This document shows, in pieces, positions 24,801 through 35,200 of a DNA stretch of 60,000 nucleotides. The notes under the pieces were generated by a model. The model saw nothing but the letters and a program-made list of their open reading frames with translations. It was not told the DNA's origin and did no database searches. Position 1 is the stretch's first letter. The number at the start of each line of letters is the position of its first letter. Made by a program: the position numbers and the translations under genes. The stretch comes from Symsagittifera roscoffensis (taxonomy: Eukaryota > Xenacoelomorpha > Acoela > Convolutidae): NCBI RefSeq assembly GCF_963678635.1, contig NC_087062.1, forward strand, positions 76,812,349 through 76,872,348, written 5' to 3'.

Positions 24801-25234
24801 CATGGCAGAAGGGCCGAATGACAGGAAATCAAATTAGCCAATCAGATTTCATGACTCAAAATAGGAAACGTGACAATTCAGACAGTGCTTTGAACAGCTT
24901 CAAGTCTATTTATTGGCTGGACACTGTCTGCCAATTGGCCCTTCTGCCACGGGGGATTCAACTACGCTGTTATTACCGGTATCAAAAGTCTGACCTTTAG
25001 GAGATGCATGAGACACTGAGGAGCTGTGATCAAGTTGTCTCCGGTTCTCTCTTCTCCAATGAGCGACACAAAGCTGCCTTGTCTGATGCGGCTGCTGGCC
25101 GAGTCCACTCGTTTGCGGAAACTTCCCGGTTGCTTCTTTGGCTTCGTCTCGGCCTGTTGCAGCAGCTGCTCTTCTGCTTCGCTTACCATGTCGCTCTCGT
25201 CATGCGGTTTCAACATCACTTTGTTCTCATCCAT
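15836..25234 (-). CDS. SLC36-type proton-coupled amino-acid transporter (complete, four exons)
   Basis: Exons: 25234-24995 (residues 1-80), 24569-24354 (81-152), 18759-18546 (153-223) and 16698-15836 (to stop). Phases are 0, 0 and 1, the intron ends are GT/AG, and the product is 510 residues, like other PAT proteins. The N-terminus is a hydrophilic, Lys/Glu-rich cytosolic tail. Junction 1 rebuilds the TM1 signature HLLK|GMIGSGLLALPHAF, and junction 3 rebuilds IRNL|ALLAVFSLLANVLLFG. GTAIYCVEGIGLVLPLENKM (about 272-291) is the family hallmark in the middle of the bundle, and TYALQFVVPVRIL follows. About eleven membrane helices are expected. Family members import small neutral amino acids with protons at the plasma membrane or lysosome, where they feed TORC1 signalling. 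Which paralogue this is cannot be decided. Intron 2 (18760-24353) is packed with dispersed repeats. Confidence 0.95.
16910..17770 (+). repeat. Dispersed repeat R3, copy A (in SLC36 intron 3)
   Basis: Matches 35815-36720 along most of its length. Shared text includes AAGAAGGTTCTTAATAATTC, CAGTATTGAAAACAGTTAAG, CAATTTTCCAACTG, CTTCAAGAGGGAGG, the CACAGAGGCGAAGTT motif and ATTTGCGTCG blocks. It ends in the perfect hairpin ACACAAGCTTTGCTTGTGT followed by AA (17737-17757). A tRNA-derived segment lies inside it at 17489-17580. A third, shorter copy is 37440-37980. Confidence 0.8.
17489..17580 (-). mobile_element. tRNA-derived SINE segment within repeat R3
   Basis: On the minus strand, GATCTGTAGTGTAGAGGTAG (A-box-like) and GGTTCGAATCGGG (a strong B box) are spaced as in a tRNA. 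Copies recur at 37690-37782 and, without the B box, at 36480-36528. No full cloverleaf forms. Confidence 0.6.
18290..18520 (+). repeat. Dispersed repeat R1, partial copy
   Basis: Carries the family landmarks CAATTTGAGATAACTGGATC and the following 'tctattggatattc' to 'cgccgtttcc' stretch. Lies in SLC36 intron 3, next to exon 3. Confidence 0.6.
19100..19330 (+). repeat. Dispersed repeat R1, partial copy ending in the GCGAAGC motif
   Basis: R1 landmarks ('ctagaagtcgatcacgtt', 'gttcgttagtggagtttg') run into ACACAGAGGCGAAGCTGAGC at 19313-19332. Lies in SLC36 intron 2. Confidence 0.65.
19331..21699. other. SLC36 intron 2, repeat-derived, no gene
   Basis: A-rich sequence with two stem-loop repeats (19931-19954 and 20803-20825), each followed by GTAA. 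No exon of either strand supported. Confidence 0.45.
21700..22075 (+). repeat. Dispersed repeat R1 copy
   Basis: 'aacttcaacttttgaatttt', 'caatttgagaaaactg', 'gaatcaatag' and the A-rich 'gcgaaaaatcaaaaatgagc' occur in the R1 order. An inverse GCGAAGC motif (CTTCGCCTCTGTG) lies just before it, at 21610-21622. Confidence 0.65.
22780..23260 (+). repeat. Dispersed repeat R1, near-full copy
   Basis: Starts with a stem-loop (CCAATCGAAGATTG, 22793-22806), then GAACGCAAGTAAACA, 'ttgagaaaactggatcaata', 'gaaactagaaaccgttcacg' and 'gactttttcctgaaa'. It ends 'acctatataagagtattcac' with a terminal inverted repeat around 23209-23240. Lies in SLC36 intron 2. Confidence 0.75.
23340..23425 (-). mobile_element. 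tRNA-derived SINE head directly after R1
   Basis: Minus-strand TTAGGTTCGAATCTAATGGG is a clear B box, and TGAGTTTGGAGGTAACG stands at the A-box position. It is preceded on the plus strand by AAGCCGAC repeats. Related copies are at 35057-35140 and 48030-48088. Confidence 0.6.
23790..24170 (+). repeat. Dispersed repeat R1 copy
   Basis: 'gaagctctttaatctccag', 'ttgaaataacccaaattaag', 'ctacatcaatagg' and 'gtcaaaccgcgaaaaattg' follow the R1 order. Lies in SLC36 intron 2, near exon 2. Confidence 0.6.
24590..24798 (+). repeat. Dispersed repeat R1 copy interrupted by a small MITE
   Basis: Begins with the hairpin region CATAGCCAACTGACAGTTG, runs through 'caatttgagaaaactggatc', and is interrupted at 24799 by a 153-bp element. 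Lies in SLC36 intron 1. Confidence 0.7.
24799..24951. mobile_element. 153-bp MITE with GGCAGAAGGGCC inverted ends
   Basis: CATGGCAGAAGGGCC at the left and GGCCCTTCTGCCACG at the right form a 15-bp inverted repeat with one mismatch. GGGGATTCA flanks both sides (24790-24798 and 24952-24960), a 9-bp (or 8-bp) target duplication. It has no coding capacity and is a different family from the GGGGCGGAT elements. It sits in SLC36 intron 1. Confidence 0.8.
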
Positions 25235-25615
25235 GCTGCTAAAAAGGCTATTCTCTATGCTATTTTTCTACCTTTCTAAAATAGGCCGAGAAAAGTACAT
25301 AAAAAATGCTGATGACGACTAAGAACTACACGGCTGTATTTAGTCAAATAGTATCAAATATTTATTTCGTTTGACTGACAAAGGTTACAAAAACAGGGAC
25401 CTCGTACGAAATTCCCTGCGATAAAATCCCAAACATCGACGTGCATGTAGCACAATGTTCCGACCACACTGATTGGAGACAAGAAATTTTAAAACGAAGA
25501 AAATATTTTAAACAACGCAGCGAAGACGAGCTTCGCAACCCCAGCAGCACACAAACATAGCAGTGCAATCTAGCAGACAGAAATTGCGAAGGAACTCATT
25601 ACGTAAGTAAAACAT
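25235..25615. other. Upstream region of SLC36
   Basis: Expected promoter and 5' UTR of the transporter. A GCGAAGC-type hairpin (GCAGCGAAGACGAGCTTCGC) lies at 25517-25536. No core promoter motif called. Confidence 0.4.
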
Positions 25616-28600
25616 AGCAAACGGACAGTGTGAAACTAATCAATGAACGCAAGCAAACAATAAAAATAAAACTTTTTTTTTTGAAAAACCTCTCAATTGA
25701 CACTTACGACTGACACTTTTTTGAATTAAACTAACCCAATTTGAGAACACTGGATCAATAAGTAGGCACATTTTTTTTTATTCCACTAGGAAATCTGAAA
25801 ATAATTTGATTCCACTCTCGAAACTAGAAGCCGATCACGTTTTTCATGAACTATACATCTTTGCGGTTCAATAGTGGCACTCGCCTTCCTTTTTATACAA
25901 GAAATGAACTGAACTTAAAATTAAAAGGAAAGCACGAGTCAAACCAAGAAAAATAAATTTGAGCCTGAACAAGTTTTAAGACTTTTCCTGAGAAAAAAAA
26001 ACTAAATCTTCAGCACCAAAGAGTCTGAACAACGTTCAACAACTTTTATTTTTCTTCATGTGGGAAAAACTACATGTACGAAAAAAAATCATTGATTTGC
26101 ATTGAAATATATTCAATTAGAAGAATACAAAGAAGTTGAGAAACACAACCGTCAGCGTAAAAGTAGCGTTCCAAAAATTAAACAAAAACTGAGCCAATAA
26201 TGCTGTGCCGACACTTGAGCCGAAAACATCTTTGTTGCCACGTGAAAACTGAGCTAATAAATTCAGAACTCAAAATCTGTACCACCCTGATCACCCCTCT
26301 TGGGCGCCAGCATTAAAGCACAGCTAACAGAAGGTTGGAGGAGTACAAAAGAACATGGATATCGAAGAAAAAAGATTGAAAAGTTTCGAAGAAAACGGTA
26401 ATCACGTTGAAGCTCTTTGAGTTTCAAAGACTGTTTATGATTGTCAGTTTTTTTGTTAAGTTATCCTATTTAGAGTATATCAACTGGTAAAGTTAAATCA
26501 ACTGGTAAAATTTTGGTTCCGCAGGTAAATCTAAACATTAAAATGCCCTTTCGAAACTAGAAGTCTTCACGTTTTTTTTGCACCATTTTCGCTTTCGTTA
26601 TTGGAGAGCGCAATTTACTTATTTTTAGCAGATGATTTTGCATTGAACTCAAAAAGTGCAAATATACCTAAAATCATTTAAAATTGCATTAACTTGTATG
26701 CATGAACTTCTGAAGTTAATAGAGCATTTTAATTTCCTGGAAAAAAAAACAAAAAGTCATCTATCTTGAATAATTAACATTCTAAAGAATCTTGCTTTTA
26801 CACTGACCAAACAATCAAAACAATATATATTCAGCGGCAACTGAGCAGACAAAACACGGGTAAACACCAATTGGCTCGAAAAAAAATTGTTTTCATGATA
26901 AACTTAGTGCTTTGTTTTAAAAGCTGACAATTATATTCCCCCTATACCAAAAAAATCAAAACTATATTTTCCTTTCAAACAACGCCATATCAAATGATTC
27001 AGCCATAATACCGGAAAAGTAGAATTTAAAAAAAAATCTTGTAATGTTCCTATGTACGTTATTTGATTGGAAAACGCACTTGCTTAAAGGTTCGTGCTGA
27101 AACACTAGCTGCTCGCAAGCGTAAGAAACTTTGAATTCCGTAAACCTTTAAAACGTTGCAATATATTGGCATTTTTGAACGCCAACTAGGGAAACTGTTT
27201 AATATGAGTAAACTGAAACGCCAGTTTAATAAAGTATGGATTAAACACGCATTCATGCACAGGCGAAGCTGAGCAACCCAAGAGATAGAAAAAAGAAGGT
27301 AAAAAAACTAGATCTAACCCACTGAAAAAAGTAGCTTTGATTAGATAACATGCCAAGACACTAGAATGTGAAAATAGCATCGGATGACAAGTTGACGCGC
27401 GATTACAAAGCCGAAAAACCCTGAGCAGAAATCCTTCAACTTGAAAAACTTTCCAAAGACTTTAAAATTAATAAAATGGCCAATCGAAGATTGGAAGAGC
27501 GCAATGAACGCAAGTAAACAGAAAAAAAACACTGAATTTGTCAAAAATCTCAGCTTTCGAATTTCAAAGAGAAAAAATAGATTCTCTTTACGCTCTTTGA
27601 ATTCCTGACTGATAACATTAATATAACTGGAGTAAACTCGATCAAAAGGTAAAATTAAACTACACTTTCGAAACTAGAAATCGTTCACGTTTTTTTTGGA
27701 ACCTTTTCCACATTCGTATTTGGAGAGTGCTATTTATGTCACTTTCAGTAGATGAATTTCAATTGAACTTAAAAAAAGCATATATACCCAAGTGCATTCA
27801 TAAATGCAACAATATGTATGAATGCACATCTGTAGTTATTAGAGACTTTTATGCACATTTTACGACTTTTTCCTGAAAATAAAACTAACAAAAAATCAGC
27901 AAGACCTATATAAGAATCTTCACTACGTTCATTACTTTTAAACACGAAATGGCTAGAATCCCAGATACAGAATTTATCAGCTTTTACAGCGTAAATACAC
28001 AGACCGAAGCTGCAGCTTCGCAAACACGAGCGAGAAAGTGGCAAAGATTTGGATTCGCAAAATCTTTAAAAAGCACAAATAATCAAATTTTGCATGTAAT
28101 AATTTGGGATGTAATAAGCTGCCACCAGGTATATAACAAATGAGACTTTAAAAGCAAATTCCACATAAATTATGCAATTCAAAAATCTCGCGAAATACAT
28201 TGAGTTGGAAAATTTCTGTAATGAGATTTTAATTGTTATTCTGTTGTATGAAACAAATAGCCTCAATTAAAAAGCATCAACTGTGTTAACTTATTACAGA
28301 TCAAATGACAAAGCACATGCTATTATGATGCTAAAGCAGCTTTACTGATTGACAAGTGCCACTAAAAGAAGCACTTTTATTCGCGACTCAGGTTGGAAAA
28401 AAACTGCATCGTACTATCACGCTACGCTACGCTCGTGTAAAAAACAAAAAATCAAATTTTGTTACAAAACTTTTTTTAGTGTTTTAAATTCTGGTTATTT
28501 GTTTAGAAAAGGGCGACTGATTAGATGAATATTTGCAACAATGCGAAGTGGCATCACTAAAATGACGTTAAATTAAATTTCGATTGCTAAAATAAGGTTA

Positions 28601-29243
28601 AATTATAGTGTGAGTTCAATCTCTCGTCAATTTTTGTCTTTAAATTGAAAATATTCAGACCAGTTTTCCTGAACACTGAAACAATGTTCGATCATATTTC
28701 TTTAGGAAAGTGAATATTGCGAGAATAAATCATAAATCATTAAGTCAACCGAATTGAATGGAAAAATACGTTGAAACACTCCGCCTGAATGCGAATCTAA
28801 CTCGAGACATTTTGTACAATTGATCAATTATCTCAGTTTTCTCTCAGGGGTCAAAGCATTGCTTAGTTTCAGACAGCAGGTGATCAAAAATTTTGGAATC
28901 TTTCTTATTTTAGCCCCAAGCAATTAATAGCGTTCTTGATATTCGTGATATTTACACTTTTACTGTTCGATAAAGGAATGTGTCTTCTAATTAACTAAAA
29001 TAAAGAGAAATTAAAAGCCGAACTGTTAAAAATCATTCTTGAGTGTGAACAAATATGAACAAATTTCCGAAAAAAAACAAAAAAAACACCAAGACCTATA
29101 TAAGAACCTTCATTACGTTAAGAGCCTTTACTCTTAAGAATTATTACTCATTTTTTGGATTTGTGGCCCGTAGAATTTTTTTGCTTCTTGCACAGTAACC
29201 GGCTTTTCCCCCTCACTTGTATGCAATGACCATCGAATGTAAC
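25616..29243 (+). repeat. Array of R1 and R2 repeat copies between genes
   Basis: R1 copies at about 25620-26010, 26390-26850, 27470-27945 and 28930-29145. The third starts with hairpin CCAATCGAAGATTGG (27476-27490). An R2 copy (27075-27425) matches 14010-14355. A GCGAAGC-type hairpin is at 27996-28025 (CGAAGCTGCAGCTTCG is perfectly palindromic). A further stem-loop with GTGTAAA lies near 28410-28440. No exon is supported anywhere in this stretch. Confidence 0.65.
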
Positions 29244-32200
29244 TTAAACGTTTACTTCGAACCAGTCCCTGACATAAAATTGAACATTGATTTAATTTAA
29301 AGCAGTTCTTGGAAAGAATATCAAGGAATTTTGTTCTTTTATTGTTTTAAAACGTTGTTTACAACAATAGAACAAGTGGCAACACTCAAAACAATCAGCG
29401 TTAGTTGTTTCAACTATACAGCGTCATTATTTTCTCATTAAATTTCTACTAAGACTTTTTAGTACACTTTTTTCTATTCTTTGAACCAAAAATAAATTAA
29501 ACACTAAAGGCTTGCTTATGCCTAGTACCCCTTCACAGAGGCGTCCTAATTCGAAAGCTGGCGAGGAATGATAATAATTGCCACTGCAAAGTAAGAAAAA
29601 TCAGGCTGAGTCGGTAGGCTACTAATTGGAAATTATGACGCAGAATAGCAAAAAATGATGACTTGCGTCAACATGAAGCTTAATAAATGTTAACCGCACA
29701 GTCAGACTGAATAACATGCTGATTTCAGCATAAGTTTTCTAGTCACGGTTAGAGGGGTTCCAGTGTCATCCGCCTCCTGCAAGTGGTACTGGCTAAAGTG
29801 AAATGGACTATTTCCCCCTATCCCACAATTGGCCCTGCATTGAGTAGGAATGTGGGTTTAAAAAATCAGGGGTGACTTTGGGTTGACAATTGGGTTTATT
29901 CAGTCTGACTTTGAGGTTAATGTGTTTATTCTAATTTTTTCTTGTGTTTAGTGGGTTACCGAAGAAAAAAATCAAAAACGTTGGATAGAGCTGATTGAAT
30001 AGTTTTGACTCTAAGTTCTCGTTTTATTTTTGGCGCGTACTCGATCATTAAAAATTGAAGTAAATTGGCGCCAAAAGACATCATAATTAATTATCACAAA
30101 AACTAAAAATTTGCGCTTGTGTGGAAGCTGACGGCGTCAAACATCTCAGGGAGCGTTTGCCAGCCTCTCCCAAACCGAACAGGTTGAGATATCAAGCAAA
30201 AACTTAGATCTAAAATTTCAAAGAGGCTCGTCCAACAAGAATTCGACCCCTTCATACTATATCGCTATATCACGATACCCATCCAACTAGCAACCAGGAG
30301 TAGCAATAAACATGTGTCTATTAGCATGCAATAATTGCTTTAGTTATGAGTTCCTTTAATCGAAACGAAATTGAGCATGCATTTTCATTGAGTGTTAAAA
30401 ATCACATAGCAGTGGTACTTAGAAAACACACACCTGTAGCTGTCGTCCTCTGCATTGGAGTGTTCACCCATGTCTGTCGCAGCGGTGGATACACTAGACT
30501 TCTGCTGATGTGCAGCGGAGTAAGGTCTGAGAGTGGAACCACTGCTGTGTTGAAACGAGTTCGAGTTCCCTGTCGTGTGCTGCGACGCCGAAGTCCACAG
30601 ATTGCTGCTGTTATTCCTGAAATAGAACAGTCAACTCTTTCAAAATTATGAATTCTAATACACTGCTTCTGAAGAACTGCAAAACACCAGAACAAAGCAC
30701 AGAACACTGCAAATTACTAGAAAGTAAAAATAAGTGACTTGTATTTTTCCCAACCAAAACACGGTCTAAACATATGTATGCTACGATTACGAACCATGAA
30801 GGGGATTCAATTCATTATGTTTTAAAAATTATATCAAAAAATTCCAACCAAAAATCTTCAAATCATAAACTTTCTTAAACAAAAACCTATAAAGTAGTTT
30901 CTTATTTCATAACATGAGACTTCTAATACCTGTTTTCCTTCACAACTCATACTAGATGTATACTACAGAATGAAAACAAACTGAAAATTCAAGGTTTCAA
31001 ACATCACTTGTTTTTTTATTTAAAAAAAATTCTTTCTGATAAGCTTATGACTTGATCGTACCGGAGGTGTAATTAAAAATTTATCAAACCCATTCTTTAC
31101 TTAACAGGCGTTTTGCTTCACATGCTAAAGAAGTCCCTATGTTGACTTCTTAACTTGCCAATATACTGCAAAGTTAATTAAGTTAACTGAATTCAATTAA
31201 GTAAAAATATTCAATGCAAAGGTTGTAGTACGTCTTTATATCCATACTAACGATTAAATTAAACAATTAAACAGTTGGGCATGACCGCTTTTTCTTGTTT
31301 TCGTAACAAAAACTTTTTAAAAAGCTAATCGTTTCAAAGTTTAAGTAAGAAAACTTGAAAGTAGCAACCCTTTGGTGGGTTTTCCGAGGGAGTGCACCCT
31401 CTGGCCTCAAAATCTGACTGCTCAAATTCTTGTTTACGCAAATATGATAATTACTGTGATTTGTTTTTTTTAATCAAAAATAATTAAAAAAAACTCAACG
31501 AATGAAAAAAAAACTAAACAAAACCTGAAATTCGCAATCTTATTGTGGGTGCTGTCAAGGGAATCCCAGGCGTTGCAAATCTGAAAATCAGGGGCTCCAG
31601 AATGATTGCTCGAATCTTTTTACTTTCAAGATATGACAATTTTTGTGTTCCAAAAAACTTGCATTTAAGAACTTGCAAAAAATGATGACTTGCGTCAACA
31701 TGAAGCTTAATAAATGTTAACCGCACAGTCAGACTGAATAACATGCTGATTTCAGCATAAGTTTTCTAGTCACGGTTAGAGGGGTTCCAGTGTCATCCGC
31801 CTCCTGCAAGTGGTACTGGCTAAAGTGAAATGGACTATTTCCCCCTATCCCACAATTGGCCCTGCATTGAGTAGGAATGTGGGTTTAAAAAATCAGGGGT
31901 GACTTTGGGTTGACAATTGGGTTTATTCAGTCTGACTTTGAGGTTAATGTGTTTATTCTAATTTTTTCTTGTGTTTAGTGGGTTACCGAAGAAAAAAATC
32001 AAAAACGTTGGATAGAGCTGATTGAATAGTTTTGACTCTAAGTTCTCGTTTTATTTTTGGCGCGTACTCGATCATTAAAAATTGAAGTAAATTGGCGCCA
32101 AAAGACATCATAATTAATTATCACAAAAACTAAAAATTTGCGCTTGTGTGGAAGCTGACGGCGTCAAACATCTCAGGGAGCGTTTGCCAGCCTCTCCCAA

Positions 32201-35200
32201 ACCGAACAGGTTGAGATATCAAGCAAAAACTTAGATCTAAAATTTCAAAGAGGCTCGTCCAACAAGAATTCGACCCCTTCATACTATATCGCTATATCAC
32301 GATACCCATCCAACTAGCAACCAGGAGTAGCAATAAACATGTGTCTATTAGCATGCAATAATTGCTTTAGTTATGAGTTCCTTTAATCGAAACGAAATTG
32401 AGCATGCATTTTCATTGAGTGTTAAAAATCACATAGCAGTGGTACTTAGAAAACACACACCTGTAGCTGTCGTCCTCTGCATTGGAGTGTTCACCCATGT
32501 CTGTCGCAGCGGTGGATACACTAGACTTCTGCTGATGTGCAGCGGAGTAAGGTCTGAGAGTGGAACCACTGCTGTGTTGAAACGAGTTCGAGTTCCCTGT
32601 CGTGTGCTGCGACGCCGAAGTCCACAGATTGCTGCTGTTATTCCTGAAATAGAACAGTCAACTCTTTCAAAATTATGAATTCTAATACACTGCTTCTGAA
32701 GAACTGCAAAACACCAGAACAAAGCACAGAACACTGCAAATTACTAGAAAGTAAAAATAAGTGACTTGTATTTTTCCCAACCAAAACACGGTCTAAACAT
32801 ATGTATGCTACGATTACGAACCATGAAGGGGATTCAATTCATTATGTTTTAAAAATTATATCAAAAAATTCCAACCAAAAATCTTCAAATCATAAACTTT
32901 CTTAAACAAAAACCTATAAAGTAGTTTCTTATTTCATAACATGAGACTTCTAATACCTGTTTTCCTTCACAACTCATACTAGATGTATACTACAGAATGA
33001 AAACAAACTGAAAATTCAAGGTTTCAAACATCACTTGTTTTTTTATTTAAAAAAAATTCTTTCTGATAAGCTTATGACTTGATCGTACCGGAGGTGTAAT
33101 TAAAAATTTATCAAACCCATTCTTTACTTAACAGGCGTTTTGCTTCACATGCTAAAGAAGTCCCTATGTTGACTTCTTAACTTGCCAATATACTGCAAAG
33201 TTAATTAAGTTAACTGAATTCAATTAAGTAAAAATATTCAATGCAAAGGTTGTAGTACGTCTTTATATCCATACTAACGATTAAATTAAACAATTAAACA
33301 GTTGGGCATGACCGCTTTTTCTTGTTTTCGTAACAAAAACTTTTTAAAAAGCTAATCGTTTCAAAGTTTAAGTAAGAAAACTTGAAAGTAGCAACCCTTT
33401 GGTGGGTTTTCCGAGGGAGTGCACCCTCTGGCCTCAAAATCTGACTGCTCAAATTCTTGTTTACGCAAATATGATAATTACTGTGATTTGTTTTTTTTAA
33501 TCAAAAATAATTAAAAAAAACTCACCGAATGAAAAAAAAACTAAACAAAACCTGAAATTCGCAATCTTATTGTGGGTGCTGTCAAGGGAATCCCAGGCGT
33601 TGCAAATCTGAAAATCAGGGGCTCCAGAATGATTGCTCGAATCTTTTTACTTTCAAGATATGACAATTTTTGTGTTCCAAAAAACTTGCATTTAAGAACT
33701 TCATGTAATTTGAAAATTTCAATTCAAGAGTAAAATACTGTCAGAATATTCCCAGGGAATGCAAATCTGGCCGATTTTTACTTGACGATAAGTTTTTTTC
33801 CAAATGTATTAAAAATAACTCAACAGTGGAGTATTCACACGGACTGCAAATCTGACTTCTAAATGATATTTTGTAGTTTCAGAGATCTGCCGATTTTGAT
33901 AATTTTTCAAAAAAAAAAGCAAAAAACTTTCAAAAGTAAAATAATACTGTATGAAAATTGAAATCGAAAAACTCAACCCTATGATATGGTGCTTTCAGTT
34001 CAGGGTACTACCAAGGTTTCAAAATCCGAATTCTTATCATTAAAACTCTAAAAATATAAGGCTATGCCAATTTTGATGTTTCTTTTCAAACATTTTCACT
34101 TAAACTTATTGAAAAATAAAAATACGAGGAAAGAAACTGTGTTTCTTGGTCAATTACGCTGGGTTAAAAAACTAAGGGCAGCAAATGATGCACGTACAGG
34201 CTAATGAGATTAAATAACTATAGACAAGAACCAAAATTATGATAATACAAAAATATAAGAAAAAAAAAGAATCAACACTTAACAAAATCAGTCAATTTGA
34301 AACTGTAATAAATATCGAAACTCAAGTTGTATGCTATCGGCATTTTAGGGTTTGCATGCTATCGGCATTTTAGGTCTTAATTAAAATACGACGATCTGAA
34401 ACCCAGTAATTTTTGGATATGATAAATCTAGCGCTGAAGAACTTAAAGTTTGAGTTTTTTACACTGCGGCGAAGCCAAGCTTCGTGCCACTTACTATACC
34501 GCATAAAAATAGCATCACAAACTAGCAGACTTAAAAAGGAGGCCACTAAGTCTGAAAGATAAAAAAACTCAAAAACAAAACAACCAAAAAAAATCAAAGA
34601 GTTGTCTGGAATGACGTTGTTTTCACGAAAAGCAAGTATAGAAAAACAATCAACGGCGTTGAATGAAAATTCAAAAACAATTATCGAGAGGACAATACTT
34701 AGGTAAATTCGAGAAGAAACGAAAAAAAAATTGTCATGAAAAACTTTCAACTATTAACTATATTCTGACTTTTAGCAATTTGTGCTATTCGGAGGGGAGC
34801 GTTAAAATTATGTTTCCCCTTAAACGACTCGAAATTAGGTCAGTAATTCGATAAAAACAGGCTGAAATCATTTGGACTGACTAAAACTTTTTAAGCGAAA
34901 CAAAAAAGGAAATACGAAGTAAAGGTACAAAATATGACAAACTGCAGAAAAAATCAAAATGAACTTTGCGTGCTGCAAACAAAAACGATGCACAGATATG
35001 CCAACTAAGCCGATAAAACATAAGCAGACAAATAATAGGTCGTTTGAAAACAAAAACACATGTCCAGGTCAAATTCGAACCCAGGAAAATGGCCGTCTCA
35101 GGAGTATTAATTTCCTCCAGGCTAAGGGTACCGCACACGCTAAGAATTTTTAGAACTCGTTATGAGCCAGTGTACCACCAGGAGTAATTTTTTCAATTTT

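Noticed and set aside
29150-29270. Minus-strand reading HTSEGEKP as a zinc-finger linker
   Set aside because: It needs phase 0 entry, which does not fit exon B (phase 2); there are no Cys2/His2 ligands around it.
30346-30651. 101-residue plus-strand frame, repeated at 32373-32678
   Set aside because: It is the antisense of the minus-strand exon B, which has proper splice sites and phase; its identity in two places comes from the duplication.
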